NCBI GenBank assembly: GCA_030019255.1
Contig: JASEFK010000015.1
Location: forward strand, 1-51,904
DNA: 51,904 nt
Reading direction: 5' to 3'
From: Actinomycetota bacterium
GTDB taxonomy: Bacteria > Actinomycetota > Geothermincolia > Geothermincolales > RBG-13-55-18
The translations under genes and the position numbers were made by a program. The notes below the pieces were generated by a model. The model was not told the DNA's origin. It saw only the letters and a program-made list of their open reading frames with translations, and ran no database searches. Of the stretch, positions 8,327 through 15,938 are shown piece by piece (the first letter of the stretch is position 1; each line of letters begins with the position of its first letter).

Positions 8327-9352
8327 ATGAGGATGGCACTGGTAGGGGCGGGATCCATGGGCACGGTCATAGGAGCCCTTTTAACCAAAGGCGGGGAGGA
8401 CATCGTGCTGGTGGACGTAAACGAGGCGCATGTCAAGGCCATGAACGAGAAGGGAGCGCGAATCACCGGGCACATGGAACTCACCGTTCCGGTGAGGGCC
8501 ATCACGCCGGACCGGATGGAGGGGATCTACGACCTGGTCATCTACCTGGTGAAGACCACCTACGACGACCGCGCCCTGCCGGAGATTCTTCCTTTCCTGG
8601 GGGAGAACAGCGCGGTCATCACCCTCCAGAACGGGGTGCCGGAGGAGCGGGTGGCCTCGGTGGTGGGCCGCGAGCGCACCCTGGGAGGGGCCATCGGTTG
8701 GGGGGCCACCCTCCTGGAGCCAGGCGTTTCCGAGCTCACCAGCGAGGTGGAAGCCATGACCTACGACATCGGCGAGATGGACGGGTCAGTCACCGAGCGC
8801 ATCCGGGCGGTGAAGGCAGTGCTGGACAAGGCGGGAAAGGCGGAGATAACCACCAACCTGGTGGGGACGCGCTGGACCAAGCTGCTGGCCAACGTATCCA
8901 TGAGCGGCCTGGGCACCGCCCTGAACTGCACCTACGGGGACATCCTGGACAACGAGAAGGCGCTCATCGCCGCCACCTCCATCATCGTGGAGACCCTCAA
9001 GACGGCGCGGGCCCTGGGTATCAGGATGGAACCCATGCAGGGCGTGGACCCCAACGTGCTCCTGGACATCATCCGCGAGAGCGAGGAGAACGCCCTGAAC
9101 GTTATCCGCATGGTCTGGGGAAGACACCGGGACCAGGTTCCCAGTATGCTCCAGGACCTGCGCAAGGGGCTTCCCTGCGAGGTGGAGACCCTCAACGGCT
9201 ACCTGTCGGCCAAGTCGGCGGAGGCGGGGGTGCCCACCCCGGTCAACGACAAGGTCACGGAGATAATCCGGGGTATCCAGGAGGGCAGGTACCCCCTGAG
9301 CTTCGACAACCTGGACATGATCGAGGTGCGCCCCCTGAAAGAGATCGTGTGA
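8327..9352 (+). CDS. Ketopantoate reductase-family (PanE/ApbA) oxidoreductase
   Basis: The 341-residue protein has the N-terminal Rossmann motif ALVGAGSMGTVIGALL, the conserved VKTTYDDRAL segment (VKayqt-like), TLQNGVPEE, and the C-terminal helical domain with TRWTKLLANVSMSGLG. The family reduces 2-dehydropantoate with NADPH, but many members act on other 2-oxoacids. No other pantothenate gene is nearby, and thioesterase, SDR and ThDP genes follow on the same strand, so a 2-oxoacid reductase role in a catabolic cluster is equally likely. ATG 8327 is preferred over GTG 8318, which lies in the purine-rich SD region. Confidence 0.75.
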   Translation: MRMALVGAGSMGTVIGALLTKGGEDIVLVDVNEAHVKAMNEKGARITGHMELTVPVRAITPDRMEGIYDLVIYLVKTTYDDRALPEILPFLGENSAVITLQNGVPEERVASVVGRERTLGGAIGWGATLLEPGVSELTSEVEAMTYDIGEMDGSVTERIRAVKAVLDKAGKAEITTNLVGTRWTKLLANVSMSGLGTALNCTYGDILDNEKALIAATSIIVETLKTARALGIRMEPMQGVDPNVLLDIIRESEENALNVIRMVWGRHRDQVPSMLQDLRKGLPCEVETLNGYLSAKSAEAGVPTPVNDKVTEIIRGIQEGRYPLSFDNLDMIEVRPLKEIV

Positions 9353-9416
9353 TCCGTGTCACTCAAGGCCGGGACTGGGCGGGGCTCGCGCGCGTTGTGC
9401 GAGGAAAAGGAAGGAA

Positions 9417-9917
9417 ATGGAAATGACAGGGGAAGCCGGTTGGAAGGAATTGAGGGAGAAGATGGTCGCCCTGCTCAACGGGTCGCCTTACTATCGCCAC
9501 CTGGGCATGGAGGTGGTGGAGACGGGAGAGGGATTGGCCAGGTTGCGCCTAGTGGTCAAGGACGAGCACAAGAACCTCTACGGGATATTGCATGGTGGGG
9601 TGCTCGCCTCCCTGCTCGACTCCACCTGTTCCATTGCCGTAGGCACCCTCCTGTCTCCGGGGGAAGCTGCGGTGACCCTGGACCAGAGGATTAACTTTGT
9701 TTCCAACGTGAGGGAGGGGGTGCTGTACACGGAGGGAAGGGCCCTGCACAAGGGGCGCTACACGGGGGTGGGATACGGAGAGGTCAGGGACGAGGAGGGC
9801 AACCTGGTGGCTGCCGGGATGACCACCGTCTTCGTGATCCGGAGCGGCGAGTCCCAGGTGCGCGAGTCCAGGGACCCCGTCGATGAGCGCCTGAGGCGCG
9901 GGGATACGAAATCCTGA
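9417..9917 (+). CDS. PaaI-like hotdog-fold thioesterase
   Basis: The 166-residue product is one hotdog domain. It shows GILHGGVLASLLDSTCSIA, where HGG and the following Asp are the conserved active-site region of the PaaI/YbgC group, and a later VREGVLYTEGRALHKGRYTG strand pair. Members hydrolyse acyl-CoA, often aryl- or hydroxyphenylacetyl-CoA. A charged tail of about 30 residues is extra. It sits 64 bases after the reductase gene and 79 bases before the SDR gene. The substrate is unknown. Confidence 0.8.
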   Translation: MEMTGEAGWKELREKMVALLNGSPYYRHLGMEVVETGEGLARLRLVVKDEHKNLYGILHGGVLASLLDSTCSIAVGTLLSPGEAAVTLDQRINFVSNVREGVLYTEGRALHKGRYTGVGYGEVRDEEGNLVAAGMTTVFVIRSGESQVRESRDPVDERLRRGDTKS

Positions 9918-9996
9918 GAAGAGTAATGGCAAGGACTGGGCGAGCAGGAATCTTGTGGAATAAAGGGAAGTTCTTTTCTGGACCGGAAACGGGGGG

Positions 9997-10844
9997 ATGA
10001 AGGACTTCGGTGACAGAATGGTGGTGGTCACCGGGGCGGCCAGCGGAACAGGTAAGGCCATCGCCGAGGCCTTCGCCCGCCGGGGGGCTGCCCTGGCCCT
10101 TGCGGACCTGGACGCGGATGGACTGAGGAGAACAGCGGAGGAGCTGAAAAGTCACGGCGTCCCGGTATACACACAGGTGGTGGATGTCTCCGCCGCTCTC
10201 CAGGTGGAGAGTTTCTGCGAGAACGTATACCGCGAGTTCGACAGGGTGGATGTCCTCTGCAACAATGCCGGGGTCTCGGCCGGGGCTGTTCGAGGACATA
10301 ACCCTTGGGGACTGGGAATGGATAATGGGGGTAATCTCTGGGGGTCGTCAACGGGTGCCGCTATTTCTATCCCCGCATGGTGGAAGCGGGAGGGGTCCTC
10401 ATCGTCAATATCTCCTCGGGCCTGGCCCTGGCCCCGCTGCCCGGCTCCATTCCCTACTGTACCACCAAGTACGTCGTGGTGGGATTTTCCGAGACCCTCC
10501 GCGCCGAGGCGGCCCGGCACAACATTGGGGTGACGGTGGTATGCCCGGGGTTCATCCTTACCAACATCTTCCGTTCCTCGCGACAGCGAACCGTGTTACC
10601 CGGGGATAAGCCCGAGGACTCCGTGGTCCGCACCGAGAGGCTTCTCTCCCGGCGTCGCTGTGACGCGAGGAAGGTGGCGGAGAAGGTGGTGGAGGCGGTG
10701 CAGAAGAACCGGGGAGTGGTTCCCGTTTGCTGGGAGGTTCACCTGGGGGGCGCCCTTCATCGCCTGAGCCGCGGGCTTTATGCCCGACTCCTGGCTTTAC
10801 TAACCCGGGCCTGGTACCGTGGGCTCGATGGGGAAGGCACGTGA
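9997..10844 (+). pseudogene. Short-chain dehydrogenase/reductase broken by three clustered indels
   Basis: An SDR is readable across three frames. Frame 1 carries the TGAASGTG cofactor loop, DLDADG and NNAGVSA. It shifts at the G4 run 10282-10285 (one base extra) into GLFEDITLGDWEWIMGV, returns near 10332 (one base short) for NLWG, and shifts again at the G5 run 10340-10344 (one base short) into VVNGCRYFYPRMVEAGG. The rest is continuous: NISS with the catalytic Ser, and YCTTK with the catalytic Tyr and Lys. All three breaks lie within about 65 bases, two of them in G runs, while both flanks stay open. Sequence error or very recent decay are both possible. Restored, it would be a classical NAD(P) SDR of about 280 residues. 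Confidence 0.8.
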
Positions 10845-11065
10845 TCCGGGAAAGCTGAACCAGCCGGCCGCCGGAACGTTCTCCGGCGTTCCCGCGAACA
10901 ATTGGAACTACGGGAAAGGTGGGGCTTGAAATCCGGGTCCTGCCCGCCCCCGGGTGGTTAAGTTCTCCGAGGGGAGCGGGATAACGGTGGGGATGACCGG
11001 GGTCCGACCCGGGACAAGCGATCCTCCCGGATGGATAATCAACGCCGAAGCACGGTTGCAGCTCC
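10845..11065. other. Spacer before the ThDP operon promoter
   Basis: No gene is seen. A 6-bp hairpin (CGCCGG/CCGGCG, 10869-10888) shortly after the SDR end may be a weak terminator; it lacks a U-tract. Confidence 0.3.
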
Positions 11066-11110
11066 TTGATCTCGGGCGAAATGGCCAATATGATGAATGA
11101 CGTGTCATTC
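11066..11110 (+). promoter_or_regulatory. Promoter and operator-like palindrome of the ThDP pair
   Basis: TTGATC (11066-11071), exactly 17 bases, then TATGAT (11089-11094) form a good -35/-10 pair. GAATGAC-GT-GTCATTC (11095-11110), a perfect 7-bp inverted repeat with a 2-base spacer, begins at the next base and covers the expected transcription start. That position is typical for a repressor operator (TetR, GntR or MarR class). No regulator gene lies in the cluster. Confidence 0.55.
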
Positions 11111-11145
11111 TCTTCCAAAATGGCGAAAAAGAGGGGGTGATCGGC

Positions 11146-12960
11146 TTGCTGGTGGAAGGGAGAGAGCTTCTGGCTCGTGCTCTAGGTAAGGCGGGTTTAC
11201 GGTTCGCGGTTGGGAAAGAGAGTGGGGTGCTTGGTCTAACCATCCGTCTCCTGCGGGAGCGGGAAGGGGTGAGGACCATCACGCCCCTGGGGGACATAGC
11301 CGGCCCCTTCATGGCCTACGGGAACACTTATTACCATCATTTCCCAGCGGCCGTCCTATGCTCCACCCCGGCGGAGGCGGCCAACGCCTTTACCGGCCTG
11401 GGCACGGCCTGGGCGGACAAGATCCCCCTCCTCATGATGACCGTGCGTTCCCCCAGGCGCTTGGAGATGAAGCTTCCGGGCAGCACCCAGGGTGAATCCT
11501 ATTCCGCTTTCACTAAGTGGGGTACCCGGGTGTTGGACTGGGAAGACATACCAGTGGCCCTGGGCCAGGCCCTCCGGGAGGCCCTCAACGGGTGCCATGG
11601 CCCCGTGCACCTGGACATCGAGGAAGAGGCGCTCCTGGAAAGCAGGGAGGTGAAAGAGGAGGAACTGGAGGACTTGATCGAAAAGGGACTAGGCCCCCTG
11701 GAGGCCAAGGTCATGGAGGGCGATCCGGAACTCGTGGAAAAGGGGCTCAAGACGCTTTTGGAAGCGGAACGTCCCCTCATCGTATCCGGGGGAGGGGTTA
11801 TCCACGCCCAGGCCTGGGAGGAGATGGACCGGCTGGTGCGCATGCTCGGCGTGCCCGCCACCACCACCGTGGCCGGGGAGGGAGGTGTCCGGGGTGACAA
11901 TCCTTGCTACATCGGCGGTCCGAGCTACGTGGGCGGCGAGGCCTTTCACCGGGCCATCAAGCGCGCGGATTGCGCGCTGGTGGTGGGTGCCGCCCTGGGC
12001 GGCCTGGAGGGATTCGGGCAGCCGCCCTTCTGGAACCCGGACATCCGCTTCATCCAGGTGGACGTGGACCCGGTGAACATGTGCCTGAACATCCCGGTGG
12101 AGGTATCCATCCTGGGAGACGCCGGGGCGGTGCTCAAGCAGATGATCCGCCTGGTGGAGGAGGGGGCGGCCGGTCCCAACCCCGCTCATGCGGCTTGGCT
12201 CCAGCACCTCCAGGAGGTGAGGAGGAGGTGGCGTTCGCGCGTCGAGGGAGAGGCCCATGACCGCTGGCCACTCATCCACCAGGGTTACCTGGCCAGGACC
12301 ATCAGGGAGGTTTTGCCGCCCGGCACCTTCCTGGTCATCGACGGCGGCAACACAACCCTCTGGGCGGGGATGTTCTGCATGGAGCACAAGCCCAAGAGCG
12401 CCCTCTTCCCGGCGGGGATGGGCACCCTGGGGTGCGGCATCCCCGTGGCCATGGGGGTCAAGGCCGCGGACCCCGACCGCCCCCTGGCGGTCATCCAGGG
12501 GGACGGGTCCTTTCTCTACAACGTGCAGGAGCTGGAGAACGCCCGTCGCCTGGGCATGGACTTCGTGGTGGTCATCTTCAACGACGGGTGCTGGAACATG
12601 ATCAAGGGGGCCCAGGACCTCTTCTTCGGGAGCCGGCGGGTGGGGTCCATCCTGGGGGATATCGACTACGCGGCCGTGGCGCGCGGCCTGGGTTGTTACG
12701 GAAGGAGGGTGTCCCGCGCCTCGGATATCGCACCTGCCCTGCGGGAGGCGTTGGAGGCGGGAGGGCCGGCGGTGGTGGACGTCCTGGTGGACCCGGACTG
12801 TTTCCCGGAGACCCTGGCCAGTTTCGCGTTGGGCGAGTTCGAGGGTGTCCGCATCAATCCCCTGCGGGCCCTGGGGATTCCCAAGATGAAGATAGACCGG
12901 CGCCTGGTAAACCGGGCCAAGTACGCGGCCAACATACTCCTGGACTTGGATTTCCGATAG
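11146..12960 (+). CDS. ThDP enzyme, PP-competent subunit (PYR Glu replaced by Asp)
   Basis: The 604-residue protein has the acetolactate-synthase/benzoylformate-decarboxylase layout: PYR domain (about 1-165), central domain (about 190-330) and PP domain (about 365-560). The PP cofactor motif is intact: G452-D453-G454-S455 to N479 (IFND). In the PYR domain the activating Glu position reads LGDIAGPFMAYG, with D50 in place of Glu, and the usual GPG turn is STPAEAAN. The next gene shows the opposite pattern, so the two probably form a heteromer. TTG 11146 is chosen because GGGGGTGA (11133-11140) ends five bases before it; GTG 11137 lies inside that SD. The 2-oxoacid substrate is unknown. Neighbouring reductase, SDR and thioesterase genes suggest 2-oxoacid or acyl-CoA catabolism. 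Confidence 0.85.
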   Translation: MLVEGRELLARALGKAGLRFAVGKESGVLGLTIRLLREREGVRTITPLGDIAGPFMAYGNTYYHHFPAAVLCSTPAEAANAFTGLGTAWADKIPLLMMTVRSPRRLEMKLPGSTQGESYSAFTKWGTRVLDWEDIPVALGQALREALNGCHGPVHLDIEEEALLESREVKEEELEDLIEKGLGPLEAKVMEGDPELVEKGLKTLLEAERPLIVSGGGVIHAQAWEEMDRLVRMLGVPATTTVAGEGGVRGDNPCYIGGPSYVGGEAFHRAIKRADCALVVGAALGGLEGFGQPPFWNPDIRFIQVDVDPVNMCLNIPVEVSILGDAGAVLKQMIRLVEEGAAGPNPAHAAWLQHLQEVRRRWRSRVEGEAHDRWPLIHQGYLARTIREVLPPGTFLVIDGGNTTLWAGMFCMEHKPKSALFPAGMGTLGCGIPVAMGVKAADPDRPLAVIQGDGSFLYNVQELENARRLGMDFVVVIFNDGCWNMIKGAQDLFFGSRRVGSILGDIDYAAVARGLGCYGRRVSRASDIAPALREALEAGGPAVVDVLVDPDCFPETLASFALGEFEGVRINPLRALGIPKMKIDRRLVNRAKYAANILLDLDFR

Positions 12961-13052
12961 GGGGTGAGAGGAATGTACCTCCCGGAATTTCGTTTAGGAG
13001 TCCGTTCGGGCGGAACCCTGGACCTCGGATAGGGGGTGAGTGTTGTGTACCT
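12955..13052 (+). repeat. 72-base-period duplication at the ThDP gene junction
   Basis: Positions 12955-12980 and 13027-13052 match in 21 of 26 bases. Each copy contains a TAG stop, the SD GGGGGTGAG, and a start codon followed by TACCT. The copies cover the end of the first ThDP gene and the start of the second, so the junction appears to have been duplicated in tandem. Confidence 0.65.
12973..13032 (+). other. 19-codon ORF inside the duplicated junction
   Basis: ATG 12973 has its own SD (GGGGGTGAGAGG) and reads MYLPEFRLGVRSGGTLDLG before TAG 13030-13032. It starts like the second ThDP protein (MYL) and ends like the first (LLDLDFR versus TLDLG). It is best seen as a duplication relic; it might still be translated and keep ribosomes moving between the two genes. 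Confidence 0.4.
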
Positions 13053-14625
13053 GCTCAACGGCGGGGACCTGGTGGCCCGGACGCTGGCCCAGGAAGGGGT
13101 GGACCACTTCATCGGCATAGTGGGGGGCCAGGTTCTTCCGCTCTTCGACGCCGTGGGTCGCCACCCGGGCCTCCGGCTGGTGGTGCCTCGGAACGAAGCC
13201 GCGGGAGCCATGATGGCCGACGGGTACGCCCGCGCCTCGGGAAAGCCGGCGGTGATCATCTCCACGGTGGGAGCGGGGGCCATCTACTCGGCGGCGGGCA
13301 CGGCGGGTGCTTGGGCGGACCATGTCCCAATATTTTCCATATCTCCCCAGGTTCAGACCTGGAAGATGTACCCGGCGCAGGAGTCCCTGCAGGGTTGTTA
13401 CCAGGCAGAGATGATGGCTGGGATCACGCGCTGGCACTGCATCGCCTACAGCTGGAAGCGCATACCGCGGCTGGTGCAGAGAGCCCTGCGGGAGGCCATG
13501 TCCGGCGAGAAAGGACCGGTGCACATGGACGTTCCCGTGGACGTGTTCTACGAGACCCACCTGGTCACCGAGCGGAAGCTCCGCCGCCTCATACCTCCCC
13601 CGGGGAGCAGCCGCTTTCAGGGGCACTTTCACCCCGCGGCCGAGGACTTGCGGGAGGCCATCGATATCCTGGAAGCGTCTTCCAGTCCGGTCCTGGTGGC
13701 CGGCCTGGGGGTTCTGAGGGAATCCGCGTGGGATGCGGTTTCTGCGCTCGCGGAAAGATTGTCCCTCCCGGTGGCCCTCACCCCGGCCGCGCTGTCCGCC
13801 ATCGCCAGTGAAGACCCTTCCTTCGCCGGGATACTGGGCCACCCCGCACTTCCCGGCCTCCGGGAGGTGGTGGGCGGCGCGGACGCGATTCTTTTTCTGG
13901 GAGCCACCATCTCCGAGCAGGAGGCGGTCATGGAGACGGTGGATCTCTCCCGGGCGCGGATCATCCAGACTTCCCCTCAACCGGAGCTCCTGGGTGCACT
14001 GGGAAAATTCAATGCCGCCTTGGCCGGCGACGTGGCCTCCATAGCCGGAAGCCTCGCCGGAGAGGCAGGAGAGGTCCCCGTGGAGAGGAGGAGCTGGCGG
14101 GAAAAGGCCCGCGAGGCCTATCTGCGCGATGCCCGGGCGCTCAGGGAGGAGGCCCACGGTAACGCTTCTGGGCGGGCTATTTCCGCGCTGGGGGAGAGCC
14201 TGGACCCCGGGGATTATCTGGTCCTAGACGGACCCGATTCCACTTACTGGGGGTCCCTTCTTTGCCCGGCGAAGAACGCCGCCACTCGAATCCGGTCCTG
14301 GGGGCTCAGGGGTAATGGGTATGGGCTTCCCCTCGCCCTGGGGGTCAAGCTGGCCCGACCACGGGACAGGGTGATAGCCCTGTGCGACACGGAAGCCCTC
14401 ATGCACCATATCCAGGAACTGGATACCGCCAGGCGGGAGGACATCCGGGTGGTGATATGCGTGGTAGGGGAGAGGTACCGCTGGAAGGAAGTGGCGGTGG
14501 GGTTCGGCCTGCACGGGGAGAAGGCCTCGACCCCCGCCGAGTTGATGGTCGCCCTGGACAGGGCGGAGAGAAGTGGCAGGGCGGCCGTGGTGGACCTCAC
14601 CGGGTTCGAGGCCGGTGGCCGTTGA
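13045..14625 (+). CDS. ThDP enzyme homologue, PYR-competent subunit (GDG...N motif lost)
   Basis: This 526-residue paralogue has an orthodox PYR domain: VVPRNEAAGAMMADGYAR carries the activating Glu (E51), followed by VGAGAIYSAAGTAGAWAD. The PP domain keeps the fold (GLRGNGYGLPLALGVKLARP, IQELDTARRE) but the cofactor motif GDGS reads C447-D448-T449-E450, and the metal-ligand Asn is V474 (CVVGERY). It should not bind Mg-ThDP in its own PP domain. Because active sites form between the PYR and PP domains of different chains, it can still supply Glu to the upstream protein. GTG 13045 is chosen, five bases after GGGGGTGA; GTG 13036 is within the SD. The two genes are 84 bases apart with no terminator. 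Confidence 0.85.
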   Translation: MYLLNGGDLVARTLAQEGVDHFIGIVGGQVLPLFDAVGRHPGLRLVVPRNEAAGAMMADGYARASGKPAVIISTVGAGAIYSAAGTAGAWADHVPIFSISPQVQTWKMYPAQESLQGCYQAEMMAGITRWHCIAYSWKRIPRLVQRALREAMSGEKGPVHMDVPVDVFYETHLVTERKLRRLIPPPGSSRFQGHFHPAAEDLREAIDILEASSSPVLVAGLGVLRESAWDAVSALAERLSLPVALTPAALSAIASEDPSFAGILGHPALPGLREVVGGADAILFLGATISEQEAVMETVDLSRARIIQTSPQPELLGALGKFNAALAGDVASIAGSLAGEAGEVPVERRSWREKAREAYLRDARALREEAHGNASGRAISALGESLDPGDYLVLDGPDSTYWGSLLCPAKNAATRIRSWGLRGNGYGLPLALGVKLARPRDRVIALCDTEALMHHIQELDTARREDIRVVICVVGERYRWKEVAVGFGLHGEKASTPAELMVALDRAERSGRAAVVDLTGFEAGGR

Positions 14626-14832
14626 CAATGGACCAGAAAGCCGGAGGGGGCGGCGGGTGAACGGCGAGGAAGCGGGATCGAGACTCGTATCCCAACCGAA
14701 AGCCCCAATAGGCGTTTCAGGTACCAAGCCGGGGGCAAGGAACGGAACCGCAGCGCGCGTGCCGTGAGTCCATCGCGCGGCGAGGGCCAGGCGGCAGTCG
14801 GCGTGGGCGCTGTTCAAGGAGGGATGAACAGA

Positions 14833-14865
14833 GGCGCCTCGCCAGCATGCGGCCTGCGAGGCGCC
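14833..14865 (-). terminator. Strong hairpin downstream of the DivIVA gene
   Basis: GGCGCCTCGC (14833-14842) pairs perfectly with GCGAGGCGCC (14856-14865) around a 13-base loop. It lies 27 bases past the DivIVA stop. There is no long U-tract, as in the intrinsic-like terminators of many GC-rich actinobacteria. It may also stop the ThDP transcript from the other side. Confidence 0.5.
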
Positions 14866-14891
14866 CCGAATCGTCGCCTACCGAAAGGCGA

Positions 14892-15545
14892 TCAGTCCCA
14901 GACGTATTTTTCCTTTTCCTCCTCCTGAGCGGCCTCTTCGGACTCGCTTTCCTTCTCCTCCGCTTCCACCCCTGGTTTTTCGGAAACGGTGATTGGCTCT
15001 TCAGTCTCTTCCTCGGTAACGACCTCCGTCGCTGCGGTTGGGGTGGCCTCCTCCTCAGCTTCCCCCTTTGCCGCAGGGATTTCCGCCTTGCGGGTATATT
15101 CCTCGTACTCGTTCAGGAGGGACCGGCTCTTCTCGAGGAGCTCCCTCATGCGGGGGATCTGCTCGATGATCTGCTCCCGCACGGAGTTTATGGAGGATAG
15201 GATGCGCTCCCTTTCTCGCTCCATCTCCTCCAGGATCCTCCCGCTTCTCTCCTGCGCTTTCCTAATGATGGCGGCTGCCTGGTTGCGCGCTTCCTGGAGG
15301 ATGTTGCCCGCGCTCTTCTGGGCGTTGGTCAGGGCGGTCTGCAGGGTCTTCTGCATCTCGTCGAACTGCGCCACCTTCTGGCGCATGGCGGCGACTATTT
15401 CCTCCAGCTCCTTGTTGCGGCCCGCAAGCCTCTCCAACTCTTCGGCCACGGCGTCGAGGAAGGAATCCACCTCTTCCTTGTCGTAACCCCCGGTGGTGAC
15501 CACGGTGAATTCCTTAAGGTGGATGTCCATGGGGCTGATCGCCAT
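14892..15545 (-). CDS. DivIVA-domain polar/septal scaffold protein
   Basis: The 217-residue protein begins with the DivIVA signature (SPMDIHLKEFTVV, then GGYDKEEVDSFLDAVAEELERL). A long coiled coil follows (about 35-150) and a Glu/Thr-rich acidic tail ends in KYVWD. DivIVA/Wag31 proteins bind curved membrane at poles and septa and direct cell-wall growth or division. ATG 15545 sits eight bases after AAAGGAGG; ATG 15551 is too close to that SD. The gene stands alone, not beside the ftsZ/ylm cluster where many divIVA genes lie, so it may be a secondary paralogue. The acidic tail is longer than needed for the scaffold and may recruit partners. Confidence 0.85.
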   Translation of the reverse strand: MAISPMDIHLKEFTVVTTGGYDKEEVDSFLDAVAEELERLAGRNKELEEIVAAMRQKVAQFDEMQKTLQTALTNAQKSAGNILQEARNQAAAIIRKAQERSGRILEEMERERERILSSINSVREQIIEQIPRMRELLEKSRSLLNEYEEYTRKAEIPAAKGEAEEEATPTAATEVVTEEETEEPITVSEKPGVEAEEKESESEEAAQEEEKEKYVWD

Positions 15546-15804
15546 CACCATCTCCTCCTTTGATGATCCGTAACCTTCCAGGGAAGACCCACGCCTTAAG
15601 AACTAAGTATAAGGTCTTTACCCTCCTTTTACCACTTCCCCCACGAGGAAAGCGCCGGCCAACCACGGAGGTTTACCGAGCAAGCCAATAGCCCATATAT
15701 TTATAAATCCAGCAAGCCCTTTCCCGCAACACCGCTGTCCCGCTCGCGCCGCCGGTAAGGGGGTTGAACGTCGCCTCGCCCGGTAATAGATTTTAGACTG
15801 AATA

Positions 15805-15833
15805 TTGTTTAATTACCATAGAGTTGACATAAT
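15805..15833 (+). promoter_or_regulatory. Promoter of the large HEAT-repeat gene
   Basis: TTGTTT (15805-15810), 17 bases and CATAAT (15828-15833) lie in an AT-rich tract. Transcription would start near 15840, giving a leader of about 100 bases. A TTGACA at 15824-15829 also exists but has no -10 at 16-18 bases. Confidence 0.5.
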
Positions 15834-15938
15834 ATCTTGGGGTGGATTGGGATAACGGGTCCGAGCACGTGGCAGGAATCCTGGTCCCGCGGGAAGTTCT
15901 CCGTGTCCGTGTCAGGAAAGGTGAAGGGGAGATCTGAG

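Noticed and set aside
12432-13811. 459-codon plus-strand frame across both ThDP genes
   Set aside because: Out-of-frame shadow of two well-supported enzymes, Gly/Pro/Arg-rich.
15824-15829. Perfect TTGACA as -35 of the HEAT gene
   Set aside because: No -10 lies 16-18 bases downstream; the overlapping TTGTTT-17-CATAAT pair fits better.
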